A stretch of DNA of 64,000 nt, taken from contig NC_056052.1 of NCBI RefSeq assembly GCF_004379255.2, forward strand, positions 5,332,001-5,396,000, in the 5' to 3' direction. Source of the DNA: Salvia splendens. Lineage: Eukaryota > Streptophyta > Magnoliopsida > Lamiales > Lamiaceae. Made by a program: the position numbers and the translations under genes. The notes beneath the pieces were generated by a model that was given only the letters and a program-made list of their open reading frames with translations, searched no databases and was not told the DNA's origin. Positions 27,315 to 39,258 of the stretch are shown one piece after another; within the stretch, counting starts at the first letter, position 1; each line of letters begins with the position of its first letter.

Positions 27315-27330
27315 TATATATATATATATA

Positions 27331-27500
27331 GGTGTGTAATCAAATACTAACTTTTTATAGTAATAACTAATCACTAAATATCAATTTTGTATGTTAAAAA
27401 TATCAAGACAAAGACATAAATTTATTAATCTTTCTTGTGTTGATAAATTATGTCTTTGTGTTGATATTTAAATTTACATGTTGTATTGATATAATTATGT

Positions 27501-27503
<3 letters not shown>
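27331..27503. mobile_element. (TA)n-bounded segment E8
   Basis: Between (TA) tracts 27315-27330 and 27504-27549. Contains an inner inverted repeat around 'AAGACATAAATTTATTAATC' and 'GATAAATTATGTCTTTG'. No partner copy exists in the window, so the call rests only on its (TA)n boundaries. Confidence 0.45.
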
Positions 27504-27550
<47 letters not shown>

Positions 27551-27925
27551 CTGTGAAACAAAAAAGAATACATAAATTAATAATTTCAGTTAAAATAGTT
27601 TATTGAAATTTAAAATCTAAATTTTAAATTTAATTTTATAAAATTAAATCTAATATTGAAATTTAAAAAAATAAAAACAAAGTGAAGGATGACAAAGGGA
27701 AGATGAAGATAATTTTGAAATAATATCAGATTTAGTACATATTGAAATAATTAAAATGTGAAAAGGCGAAATTGCTCAGCAGCCCAAAAGGGCATTTTCG
27801 GAAGAAAACAGTGCAAAAGGACTAATTTTGAAATAAACCCTTAGTCTGATGACTACTGGAGATATTTTTAAAGTCCAGGGACTATTGGCGAGATAAACTC
27901 ATAGTCCAGGGACTGTTTTTGTAGT
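27551..27925. repeat. Right arm of the large inverted repeat
   Basis: Inverted counterpart of 20013-20604: it carries 'CAGCCCAAAAGGGCATTTTC', 'GATAATTTTGAAATAATA' and 'AGATATTTTTAAAGTCCA'. No coding sequence. Confidence 0.65.
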
Positions 27926-28500
27926 TCATTCAATTTAAAATTATGAATTATATTTATAATGATATAAATTGATTGGATAATTTTAATCAGGTGTTTTAGT
28001 CATATTAAAATGATACAAAATAATTAAATTAAAAAAATTAAATTGATTTAACTAATTTAAACAATTGATTTAATTAGGAGTTTTGTCCTTAATTTGTAGT
28101 ATTATAAATGCCAATTAGGTGTATATATAAAACACTGAGAAGAATGAAGAAAAAAAGAAAAGGAAATAGAAACTAAAAAGAAAAAGGAAAGAAGAAAAGA
28201 AAAAAAATCACATATTTGGTACTACTATTTAATTGAAAATTTCAAAGATATCCTCTATGGCCAAAAAATAACATGATTGGTACATATAGTTACTTTACGA
28301 GGTAGTACCAAAAATGATATAAAACAAAGATCAGATACCATTTTTGTTTTCTTTATTTTCTTTGTTGCTGATTTTGGAGAATGATAAAAATAATATATTT
28401 TCACAAATTTTTATACATCCCAAAATATTTAGTTTGTCATTTATTAAGCTTTTTATGAATTTTATTATGCAATAATAAAATACTAAATGTAATAATATAT
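27926..28500. other. AT-rich spacer
   Basis: No gene or clear element. There is a purine-rich run at about 28130-28210 and otherwise low-complexity A/T sequence. Confidence 0.6.
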
Positions 28501-28502
28501 TA

Positions 28503-28909
28503 CTCCCTCTGTCGCACAATCTGAGTCATATTTCACTTTTCTCATAAATCGTATGTAGGCCTTACATTCACTAACTTATTCCACTCACTTTTTATTAAAA
28601 CTACTCCCTCTGTTCCATAATAGGAGGCATAGTTGGAATATGACACGAGATTTCTGGAGATGTTGTTTTGTGTGTTAGGTGGAGACAGAAAATAATATAT
28701 TTGTATTAATGTGAGAGAGAACTTTTTTCAGAAAAGGAAATGCGACATCTTTTGTGGAACAAACTAAAAAGGAAAGTGCAACATCTATTATGGAACGAAT
28801 GGAGTAACGTGAGACCCATATTCCACTAATTTATTCAATCCACTTTTCTTTATATTTCTTAAAACATGTGTCATAACCAAATAGGACTCCTATTGCGGGA
28901 GTGAGGGAG
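28503..28909. mobile_element. Stowaway-like MITE interrupted by a second MITE
   Basis: Outer ends CTCCCTCTGTCGCACAATC and GCGGGAGTGAGGGAG with TA at 28501-28502 and 28910-28911. An inner MITE at 28604-28804 splits it. Confidence 0.88.
28604..28804. mobile_element. Inner Stowaway-like MITE
   Basis: Ends CTCCCTCTGTTCCATAATAG and CTATTATGGAACGAATGGAG with TA at 28602-28603 and 28805-28806. 201 bp; same subfamily as the copy at 33788-33986. Confidence 0.9.
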
Positions 28910-28998
28910 TATTAAAAATAATATGAAAATAAATATATAATGGTGTGGTTGGGTGGCTATTGATAAACCATCAAAAAGAAATATGGTTGTGTTGGATA

Positions 28999-29458
28999 CA
29001 TAGGCGGAACTACATAGTGGGGGGAGGGAGGCCTTTAGCCCCTAATGAATTCATTTTTTAGCTATTTTCTATTATAAACTTTGTTCATATTTTATACTCC
29101 CTACGTTCCATATTAGTGGAGTCATTTTGGTACGTTCCATGGTATTGGAGTCATTCCCCTTTATAGTAAAAAGTCAACGCATTTCTTCTCACTTACTTTA
29201 CACTCTCTTACTTTATTCTCTATTTATCTCTCTACCTTTTTTATTTCCTACTTTATTTTTCTTTTACTTAATTCACTTAACGCAATTTTTCTTAAATTTC
29301 TGTGCCGGAAAGAAATGTCTCTACTATTATGGAACGGATGAAGTACATATCATTATATAAAATCCCTATTAATATTCTAAATTACCTAATAATTTTATTT
29401 TTAAATAAAATTTTGAAAATTTAGCCCCTATTTACGTTCATTTCTGCATCCACTGCTG
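28999..29458. mobile_element. Old hAT-like element split by a MITE
   Basis: Left end CATAGGCGGAACTACA and an inner 'TTTAGCCCCTAAT'; right side has 'TTTAGCCCCTATTTACG' and ends GCATCCACTGCTG. These resemble the GGCGGA-type hAT ends in this window. The possible 8-bp duplications (GTTGGATA and TTTTGATA) match at 6 of 8. An old, degraded copy. Confidence 0.5.
29097..29343. mobile_element. Stowaway-like MITE
   Basis: Ends CTCCCTACGTTCCATATTAG and TATTATGGAACGGATGAAG, with TA at 29095-29096 and 29344-29345. Same subfamily as 22122-22322. Nested in the hAT-like element. Confidence 0.87.
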
Positions 29459-29475
29459 TTTTGATAAATATTGAT

Positions 29476-29583
29476 GATGTGGAAGATGATGTGAATGAGA
29501 TAGAAATTAATTAAATATTAAAAAATGATTGATGTGGAAGATGATGTGAATGAGATAGAAATTAATTAAATATTAAAAAAAAT
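29476..29583. repeat. 55-bp tandem duplication
   Basis: GATGTGGAAGATGATGTGAA begins at 29476 and again at 29531; the following 30 bases also repeat. Two copies, nearly identical, hence recent. Confidence 0.9.
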
Positions 29584-29870
29584 AATGGTTGTGTTAGGTT
29601 GGGTTGAGTTGTTGCTTGTAAACATGGTCTTAAGGGGGAGAACAATCAATGTGGGTTTATAGACTAAGTATATTCTCTAGTAGACTGGTCTTTTGAGATG
29701 AATTCTCTTCTTTAATCTTTGACATAAAATTTGTTGGCGGATGATATATTTTTCACTTTTATGATGTGAAATTCTCTAGCCGAATGGAATCAATTAATTT
29801 GATTTTTTTGATACACGGGGACGATGATTTGAATCTGTGAGACTTAACTGAGTTAGATTTGAGTTTGCAG

Positions 29871-30997
<1,127 letters not shown>

Positions 30998-31110
30998 ATA
31001 TTTGAAAGCAGCGTCGTCGCTGCACCCTTTTTTCCCACTCTGTACTGATATTCTGGGCAAATAATCATATTCTGTGTTTTAAGTCACATATACTTAGTAC
31101 AATGAATATA

Positions 31111-32032
31111 GACTAAAGTCTATTTTTGGTCCCCTACATTTAGTCTAAAAAACTTTTTGGTCCTTTACATTAAGTCTGTGACCTTTTGGTCCCAAACAAT
31201 ATGTTTTGGTCTAAACTTAACTTTTTTCGTTAAAATTAACGGTCAAATGTATTTAAACAAATTAATGAATTAATTATAATATAATTAACTTAGCTAACTT
31301 ATTTAATTTAATATTAAAATTTATAAAATATTTTTTTACTTAAAATAATAATTGATTATTATTAAACGAAAATTTACTTAGATAAAAAATTGACTTAATT
31401 ATAATCTAATTAACTTAATCAATTATTATCCTAAATTAAAATATAAAAACTACCTCTTACTTAATGAAAAAAACATTTACGGGACTTCACCCAAAAATAA
31501 CATGTAATATTGATTGATATTTGGGGATGGATCGAAAAAAAGTAAGGTCGCGTAAATGTTAATTTTATACCAAAAATATCATAAAATATTGTTTACTTTT
31601 TGAGGATGGGTCGAAAAGAAGTATAGTCCCATAAATGCTAATTTTATTTTATATAAAGTCCCGCAAATGTTAGTATTTTCATAAAATAAGAGATAGTTTT
31701 ATATTTAAATATAGAATAATAATTAATTAAGTTAATTCGGTTACTTAGAAATAAATAAGTCAATTTTTATTTTAAATAATTTTTTAATTTTAATTCTTTT
31801 TTTATTTTTTAAGTAATAAATATTTTATAAATTTCAATATTAAATTAATTAGGTTGATTAGATTATAATTAAGTCATTAATTTGGTCAAACATGTTTGAC
31901 CGTTAGTTTTAACGGAAAAGGGTTAAGTTTGGACCAAAACATATTGTTTGGGATCAAAAGGTCACAAACTTAATGTAGAGGACCAAAAAGTTTTTTAGGA
32001 TAAATGTAAGGGACTAAAAATGGACTTTAGTC
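31111..32032. mobile_element. Mutator-type MITE with long inverted repeats
   Basis: Long terminal inverted repeats of about 120-130 bp (GACTAAAGTCTATTTTTGGT at the left and its complement at the right) are flanked by perfect 9-bp duplications ATGAATATA (31102-31110 and 32033-32041). The 9-bp target site and long arms fit a Mutator-like element. Non-coding AT-rich centre, 922 bp. Confidence 0.88.
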
Positions 32033-32360
32033 ATGAATATATTAATAAATATGCTTAGACAATTTAATATGGCATGAAAATTAGTAGAAATTAATCAAAT
32101 CCCCCAACTAATTTAGATTTTCCCTTCCACAATTATATACTGTAACATAATCTAAAGTAATTTTACCTGATTTTCTCATCGTAAAAATACACAAAAAACA
32201 TGCCACATTTTCAATCCAATTGTATTAAAAATTAATTAGTGTAGTAACTCTAAACTTTTGCATGACCTAGTGAAATGTGAGATGGGCCGCTAATATAGGC
32301 CCAAGACATAAAAGCCCAAATGCTATTGTGACCTCTGTCGGCATCTACTCGCCATGTGGC

Positions 32361-32470
32361 TTGAAAATATCAGCCTACCTTGTCTGGTGAAAAGAGAGTA
32401 TGTCTGGTTTCATAGCATTAATATGCAGTTGTTTTTTCAATTGAGCAAAGATGTGGTATGATATGTGGGA
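32361..32470 (+). repeat. Copy of 110 bp from the RMA1 leader intron
   Basis: Matches 49577-49686 over 110 bp with two or so differences and no gaps, same orientation. Similarity stops sharply at both sides. It lies 20 bp before a polypurine tract and Gypsy-like LTR. Confidence 0.9.
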
Positions 32471-32489
32471 CAAACAAATATTTAAGTTT

Positions 32490-33640
32490 GGGGGAGTTGG
32501 TATGCTCAGATTTTGCACTATTTTAAGGCTATTGTTTAGTCTGTTTTGAGTGTCAAAGTTGCATCATACGTCCATTATTTGCATATTTTATCCATTTTGG
32601 TATTTTGTTTGCTTTTTTAATTTGTAGTGTTTGCTATTTGTCTATGAGTAGCTAAACTATAATAATTCTTTGGATGTGTTAGTAACTTTAATTGGTTTAT
32701 ATAATTCCAGTTTTTGGTATTCATTTTGTTCATTGCTTGCTTTATTTCAATGTCGTGGATAATGTTTCATGTTTGCATGACACATTCTTGTGATGATTAA
32801 TTGGCCTGCAAAGTAATCGAAAGAGGATTTATTTGCATGTTAGAATCGCTTAGTGAACACTACAATTAATTCCCCTTAAAACGATACTTTTAATTGAGAG
32901 TGAGAATCAGGGGCGGAGCTATGAATTAGTAGAAAAAGGGGCAAATTTATATATGAAGGAATTTTAAAATTTTGAAGAATGGCATTTAGTAGAAGATTAA
33001 AAAATAAATTTAAAATAGGTATATAAATATATGGGATGGAAAACATGAGGTGGGGCAATTGCCCCTCTTTGAGCACATGTACATCCGCCACTGGTGAGAA
33101 CAATATGAGTCTTATGTGCTTTTTAGAGTTGCTAATCTAGGATTGACGACCCTAGTGTATGATCTATTTTGTGTCGCATGGGCAATATTTATGTGACTCG
33201 TTCTAGTTAAGCATGAACTGTGCTAGGGTATCATAATTGTGTTTTGTGTAAGCCATAATTGTAAAAGCTCTGTCCTTGGAATTCCACTCTTTGCCTAATT
33301 TACGTTGGTTATTTGCATGCTTTGTTTTATTACTTTTGCCTAGTTAATTAATCCAACCAAAATTCTTGTGTCTCTAAATAATATATGACGTTTAGTACAT
33401 GATAGCCAGTTGCAATTATATTCCATGTATTCGATATCCTGGTACTAACATTTAGCTATACTATTTTTGCCTTGTATACTTGCAAATAGTTGTATTGCAA
33501 TAAATAGTGCATCCTTAGACAATTTCATGTGACAATTAATAAATAAAATGCATTTATTTTATCGGAAGATTTGGTTGCAATTTGTCCAACTATTAGATTT
33601 AATTTTATACTCCAATATGCAATCTTTTATGTCAGTGTCA
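32490..33640 (+). mobile_element. Gypsy-type LTR remnant
   Basis: 'AAGTTTGGGGGAGTTGGTATG' style polypurine tract and LTR start are typical of Athila/Tat-like Gypsy 3' ends. Downstream text such as 'AGCATGAACTGTGCTAGGG' and 'TTGCAATAAATAGTGCATCC' resembles the late LTR part. No gag-pol and no second LTR are visible, and the right edge is approximate. A hAT MITE is inserted at 32908-33093. Confidence 0.5.
32908..33093. mobile_element. hAT MITE
   Basis: Left end CAGGGGCGGAGCTATG and right end CATCCGCCACTG, with near-perfect 8-bp duplications GTGAGAAT (32900-32907) and GTGAGAAC (33094-33101). 186 bp, non-coding. Confidence 0.88.
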
Positions 33641-33787
33641 AGGGAGGAGGAAGCATAAATTTTTTTAGCGACGTTATATTTCGTATTTCGAAGGTTGAAG
33701 GGAGAATTTTCTTATAGTAATTTTTTTGATGGTATGGGCTTTTGTACATTCATTTATGTCAAATTATAAATATTTGTTAATACTATA

Positions 33788-33986
33788 CTCCGGTCATTCC
33801 ATAATAGATGTCACACTTTCCTTTTTTTAGTTTGTCCCACAAAAGATGTCACATTTCCTTTTTTGAAAAAAGTATTCTCTCACATTAATGTAAATATATT
33901 ATTTTCTCTCTCCACCTAACACAAAAAAATCTCCTAAAATCTTGTGTCATTCTCCAACTATGTCATCTATTATGGGACGGAGGGAG
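33788..33986. mobile_element. Stowaway-like MITE
   Basis: Ends CTCCGGTCATTCCATAATAG and CTATTATGGGACGGAGGGAG, TA at 33786-33787 and 33987-33988. 199 bp. Confidence 0.9.
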
Positions 33987-34082
33987 TATTTCATTCGTTC
34001 AAAGAAACAGTTATGATTTTCTATTTTGGTCCATTTACCAAAATTAATTTGTTTATTTACGAAAATTTTCTCGCACTAATAA

Positions 34083-36107
34083 GAGCATCTCCAATGGTGG
34101 AGGACATCCAATAGCCCTCACATAGCCTTCCCACTGCCACATCATCAGCACTAAAATCCTTCTGCCACATCATCTAGACATGCAACTGGACATCCAATAG
34201 TCCTCACATAGCCTTCCCATAGCCTATCCACATCACAAATAACAATTATATAATTTAATTTACAATCGTAGCAACATACGGAATTTAATTTACGAGACAA
34301 ATACGGGAAATTGAATAATACTATTAAATTTTTAAAAAGTAAAATAATTTTAAAAAAAGTACATTAATTTAAAAAAAAGTACAAAAATTAAAAAGTACAA
34401 TAAAAAAACTACATAAAAAATCACTCCTCGCCGCCGTCCTCGTCGTCGCCGTCCTCGTCGTCGCCGCCGCCGCCTCCGTCGCCACCAACGCCGCGGCTAC
34501 TCCGGCCGGTATCCCTCTGAAACCCCTCCAATTCTTCACGCATGCTCCGGAGCAATACGCGAAGATAAGCCTTCTTCTCGAGGTCCACCGTCGTCCGGAA
34601 GTCGGCTAACGTCTTCACCATTTGAGCGCGCGTTTGTTGACGCGAGAAGAATTTGAGCTCCTCGGTGGACCTGGCGAGGGGGGATGCCGACTGGACCTCC
34701 TGGGACCTCGGGGTGCCCCCCCCCTCGCATCCCGTTGCGCCCGCCTTTGGCCAACCGGGCGAGGTCAGCGACCGAACGAACGAGGGGTCGGGACCTCCTG
34801 GGCCGTCTTGGAGAGGTCGTGGGAACCACCGCTGCTGCCGCTATACTCACCGGTATAGTTCAGTTTCTGCTTTTTCGGCCAGCCAGCGTCGACACCTGCC
34901 CAGAATTTCTCCGACTCGTTGAGCACAAGGTAGCAGTTCCAGTAGGTGAACTCAAAGTACTTCTTCCCCTGCGGATCGGGGTAGGCTTTCTCCGCAATCC
35001 TCTTGCAGTCTTCATCTGTTTGGCCACTGGTCTGCATGCGGAGGGCGTTGGAGTACAAACCCGAAAATCGAGAGACGCCAGACCTGATGCGGTCCCAGCA
35101 CTTCCTGCACTCCTCCCCGGTGCGCGGTCTCCCTTCAGGGCAAAATGCCCTGTAGGCTGCGGCTATCTTGGCCCACAAGTTGACGATCCTCTGGTTGTTC
35201 GAAACGAGAGGATCATCGCATACACTCACCCACGCCTTGGCCAGTGCAACGTTCTCCGCGTCCGTCCACTTCCTCCGGACCCGGCTATCCTCATCCGGCT
35301 GCGACGACTCGCCGACCTTCTTGGCCTTGCCCTTCTTCTTAGGGGCGCTCCGACCCCGCCCTACTCCCCGGCTTTGAATGGGAGTTTCCGGAACCTCGTT
35401 AATATCAAAACCCAACTCCTCTAAGGAGAAGGTCTCATACTGCGTGTACTGTGCATCCGTTGGGGTCGATGTGTGCGAAGAACCGGTGGAAAAATCAAAA
35501 GCCGGCCGATAGACGTTTTCCAAACCGGGCGTCCCCTGCGGCGGTTGCATCATCTGCTGCGCCGGTGGCTGCATCCCGGGTGCCCACCCCGGCATCATCT
35601 GCATAGGGGGTTGCATCGGCAGTACCCCCTGCCAAGCCAGCACACTTCCCCCGGCGGCCATCGGTGGCATCATCTGCTGCCACGGGTACATGTTGTAGTA
35701 CCCGGTCATCGGAGGCCAACCACCTACCACGGGAGTCGGGGGAGTCTGAGACCCGGTCGTCACTGGAGTACCTTCGTAGTTGTTCTCCATTTCTCGTTGA
35801 TGATCTTGTACAGAAATTAAGATAGAGAGAGTACTCGTTAAAACAAGCGGTGCGAATGAAAATGACGTCCAAAGCGCGTATATATAGTGTTTCGGAAAAT
35901 TAAAAAAAAATTAAAAATCTGACGCCGGTCTGACGCCGATCCGGGGCCTAGAATGGCGCCGTGAGGATCGGCGTGAGAATCAGCGTCAGCCCAAGAATCG
36001 GCGTGGGCACGCCGATTTCGACGACGCCGCTCGCAATGGTTCGGCGTCAGCACCGTCGTCCGCGAAAATTTGGCGTGCCGGTGCCGACGCCGCCATTAGA
36101 GATGCTC
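34083..36107 (-). mobile_element. PIF/Harbinger element 1, ORF1 only
   Basis: Inverted ends GAGCATCTCCAATGG (left) and CCATTAGAGATGCTC (right) with TAA duplications at 34080-34082 and 36108-36110. The TATA-like TATATATAG near 35878, 5'UTR and 3' AT-rich tail are shared with element 3. It codes only for the Myb/SANT-like ORF1 protein on the minus strand; no transposase sequence is present. Confidence 0.92.
34421..35790 (-). pseudogene. Harbinger ORF1 (Myb/SANT-like DNA-binding protein), two frameshifts
   Basis: Harbinger-type transposons need a second protein, ORF1, that binds the ends and helps bring transposase to the nucleus. Translation starts at 35788-35790 (MENNYEG). A Pro/Met/Gln-rich region (about 1-110) precedes the acidic 'FSLEELGFDINEVPETP' motif, a Lys-rich stretch, and a trihelix/Myb-like domain ('RRKWTDAENVALAKAWVSV' onward, about 160-290). 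The open frame stops at 34765 after 'PTPRSFGR'. The expected C-terminus continues in a second frame ('SVADLARLAKGGRNGMRGG') and then, after a run of Gs at about 34717, in a third frame ('MVKTLADFRTT', ending 34421). The N-terminal 341 residues, including the DNA-binding domain, are intact. Confidence 0.85.
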
Positions 36108-36334
36108 TAAGAGGAGTTCTAATTTTTCAGTTGCAATACTTCAACTCTTGTTCTCTTTGTCTTTCACTTAATTCACTAATCCATATTAAAATTTTTGTTG
36201 TCTACTACCAAAACCTTTTTTCAAGAATGGAGGGAGTGATAATAAATGTAGGGGACTTAAGCCCCCTTTGGGTTGGGTGTGAAATATCCCTTTGGGTTGG
36301 GTGTGAAATATTCTTATAAATGCCTCATATTTTC

Positions 36335-36502
36335 TTTTTTGGGATGTCTCCCTTTAAATGACACATTTCTGAAAATAGTAACATCACTCACCTCTACTTT
36401 TTCGCTCTTTTACTTTATTCTCCCCACTTTACTCACAAAATAACACTACATAAAATCTCATTTCGGATTAGAAATGCTTCACATAGAGTGTGACAGAGGG
36501 AG
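36335..36502. mobile_element. MITE remnant
   Basis: Right end GAGTGTGACAGAGGGAG-TA and an inner 'GGGATGTCTCCC' with 'GAAATGCTTCACATAG' fit a Stowaway-like element whose left end is lost. Just upstream, CCCTTTGGGTTGGGTGTGAA is tandemly repeated (36262-36309). Confidence 0.55.
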
Positions 36503-37307
36503 TAATTTGCATGATTGACGTTCAAAACACGTCAAATATAGGCCTTAAAAAATGCAAAAACTGTATTTATCAATTTAGTTGGATGCATAATGAAATTTGC
36601 TTCTCCTCTTCTCTGCTACCTTCTCTTCGTCTCTCTGCTCTTAATTAATGTAAAAGGTGTAATGTGTGGTAGGCGGCTGTGAATGTGAATGTGAATGTGA
36701 ATGTGAATGTGAATGTGAATGTGAATGTGAATGTGAATGTGAGTAATTTGAGGGTTGATTGCAAAAATCAATTTGGAAAATAATTGTTGATCGACTCAAT
36801 TAATTGTTGATTGACTCAATTGACTGATTCTAATTTGAGAAGTTATTTTGCAGATTGGTTGTAGAAAAAGTGATGAGCGTGAAGAGTAGTGGGGATTTGT
36901 TTTTCATTATATAGCATTTTAATTAGTTAGGCTTTTAGTTTGGAGCCCACTTCATTATATAGCATTTTAATTGGTTAGGCTCAAAGCTTGTATCTAAAAA
37001 AAACTGGACTCTATTATATTTATGTAATTGGACTTTACTTTGCTTTGTTGCCAAAGAGATTGTAAAATACTCTAATAAGAAACTCTTTAAAGACAAATTA
37101 TTATTTGCATTATAGTACTAGTAAATAATTGGATTTATTATATTTATGTAGTTTGACTTTCTTTTACTTTATTTTTCTTTTTTTCTTTCTTGCTCTCTCT
37201 GTCTCCTAAAAATAGAAATTTTAAATGGAGGGAATATTTTATTCTCTCTCGTTTAACCTTTAAACATCAATTTTCTAAATCACATGCCGAAAACCTTTAT
37301 TCTTTAA
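36503..37307. other. Spacer with microsatellite and short duplication
   Basis: No gene. (TGTGAA)n runs from about 36678 to 36740. 'TTCATTATATAGCATTTTAA' occurs at about 36903 and 36952 as part of a 50-bp tandem duplication. The last 110 bases look like half of a MITE broken by Harbinger element 2. Confidence 0.65.
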
Positions 37308-37627
37308 GAGCATCTCCAATGGCGGCGGCGTCACCGGCACGCCAATTTTTCGCGGACGCCGGTGCTGACGCCGAACCATTGCGAGCGGCGTCGGCGAAAT
37401 CGGCGTCAAAATCAGCGTGCCCACGCCGATTCTTGGGCTGACGCCGATTCTCACGCCGATCCTCACGGCGCCATTGTAGGCCCCGGATCGGCGTCAGATT
37501 TTTAATTTATTTTTTTAATTTTTCGAAACACTATATATACGCGCTTTGGACATCATTTTCATTCGCACCACTTGTTTTAACGAGTACTCTCTCTATCTTA
37601 ATTTCTGTACAAGATCAACAACGAGAA

Positions 37628-38465
37628 ATGGAGAACAACTACGAAGGTACTCCAGTGACGACCGGGTCTCAGACTCCCCCGACTCCCGGGGGAGGTCTCA
37701 GACTCCCCCGGCTCCCGTGGGAGGTGGTTGGCCTCCGATGACCGGGTACTACAACATGTACCCGTGGCAGCAGATGATGCCACCGATGGCCGCCGTGGGA
37801 AGTGTGCCGGCTTGGCAGGGGGTACCGCCGATGCAACCCCCTATGCAGATGATGCCGGGGTGGGCACCCGGGATGCAGCCACCGGCGCAGCAGATGATGC
37901 CACCGCCGCAGGGGACGCCCGGTTTGGAAAACGTCTATCGGCCGGCTTTTGATTTTTCCACCGGTTCTTCGCACACATCGACCCCAACGGATGCACAGTA
38001 CACGCAGTATGAGACCTTCTCCTTAGAGGAGTTGGGTTTTGATATTAACGAGGTTCCGGAAACTCCCATTCAAAGCTGGGGAGTAGGGCGGGGTCGGAGC
38101 GCCCCTAAGAAGAAAGGCAAGGCCAAGAAGGTCGGTGAGTCGTCGCAGCCGGATGAGGATAGCCGGGTCCGGAGGAAGTGGACGGACGCGGAGAACGTTG
38201 CACTGGCCAAGGCGTGGGTGAGTGTATGTGATGTTCCTCTCGTTTCGAACAACCAGAGGATCGTCAACTTGTGGGCCAAGATAGCCGCAGCCTACAGGGC
38301 ATTTTGCCCTGAAGGGAGACCGCGCACCGGGGGAGGAGTGCCGGAAGTGCTGGGACCGAATCAGGTCTGCCGTCTCTCGATTTTTGGGTTTGTACGCCAA
38401 CGCCCTCCGCATGCGGACCAGTGGCCAAACAGAGGAAGACTGCAGGAGGATTGCGGAGAGAGCCT
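37628..38465 (+). pseudogene. Harbinger ORF1, N-terminal part, broken
   Basis: Same protein as in element 1, starting at the equivalent ATG (37628). A 29-bp tandem duplication (37667-37695 and 37696-37724) shifts the frame and leads to a stop at the 'TGA' near 37738. The rest reads on in another frame through 'RRKWTDAENVALAKAWVSV' to about 38330, where one extra G shifts it again ('TGGGVPEVLG'). It ends at 'RIAERAYP', where transposase sequence begins. Confidence 0.87.
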
Positions 38466-39258
38466 ACCCCCGAAGATTGCCGGGATCTGCTGCGGATGCA
38501 CGGGGATCAGCATGGGTTTCCGGGAATGTTAGGCAGCATAGATTGTATGCATTGGGAGTGGAAGAACTGTCACGCTACCTGGAAGGGGTTCTACACGACC
38601 GGCTATAAGGGAAAGAATCCCGCGATGATCCTCGAGGTCGTAGCTGATTACCGGCTGTGGATTTGGCATGCGTATTTTGGGATAGCCGGTTCGAACAACG
38701 ACCTAAACGTCCTCAACTCGTCGCCCCTTTTCAACGAGCAGTGTCAGGGCTTCGGTCCGGCCATCAGTTTTGTCGCCAACGGCAACCAGTATGATATGGA
38801 CTACTACTTGGCGGATGGGATACCCTAGGTGGCCCGTCTTTGTGAAGACGATCCGGTGCGCATCAGATGCGAAGAAGGCCTACTTTGCGACGCGGCAGGA
38901 GTCGGCGCGAAAGGACGTGGAGCGCGCATTTGGTGTGCTTCAGGCTCGATGGGCTGCAGTTAAGGGACCAACGCGTTTGTAGAATGTCGACTGCATTGCT
39001 GATATAATGTACGCCTGTATTATCATGCACAACATGATTGTCGAAGATGAAGGTGTACAACTGACTAATTGGGCCAACGACGATAATGAAGCATGTCCAA
39101 GTCACGGCGTCGCCGCCGCCAACGTAGGAGGTGGGGTACCTCACGATGAAGAAGCCCTCCTCCAAGCACATGCCGACATGCGTCAAACGGATGCTCATAT
39201 TCGACTCAAAAAGGATTTAATTGAAGAGTTGTGGGCGCAGAAGATTGCAAGACGTTAG
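38455..39258 (+). pseudogene. Harbinger DDE transposase, C-terminal part, broken
   Basis: The sequence matches residues from 'TPEDCR' to the end of the transposase in element 3, including the first Asp (IDCMHW), second Asp (GSNND) and Glu (DVERAFGVLQARW) of the catalytic triad. Two bases are missing in 'DGIYPRWPVF' (about 38821), giving a stop, and a TGG codon has become TAG at about 38980. The natural C-terminus 'KKDLIEELWAQKIARR' is kept here. The N-terminal third is absent. Confidence 0.87.

Larger units (their letters stand above)
33989..36236. mobile_element. MITE split by Harbinger element 1
   Basis: The left half (33989-34082, 'CGTTCAAAGAAACAGTTATG') and right half (36111-36236, ending 'CAAGAATGGAGGGAG') form a Stowaway-like MITE with imperfect inverted ends. 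The 2025-bp Harbinger element sits between them with a TAA duplication. Confidence 0.65.

Noticed and set aside
31111..32032. LTR element
   Set aside because: The long repeats are inverted, not direct, and have 9-bp duplications, which fits a Mutator-type MITE.
34684..35424. 246-codon plus-strand ORF
   Set aside because: It is the antisense shadow of the GC-rich ORF1 gene; composition (Pro/Arg/Leu) is typical of such shadows.
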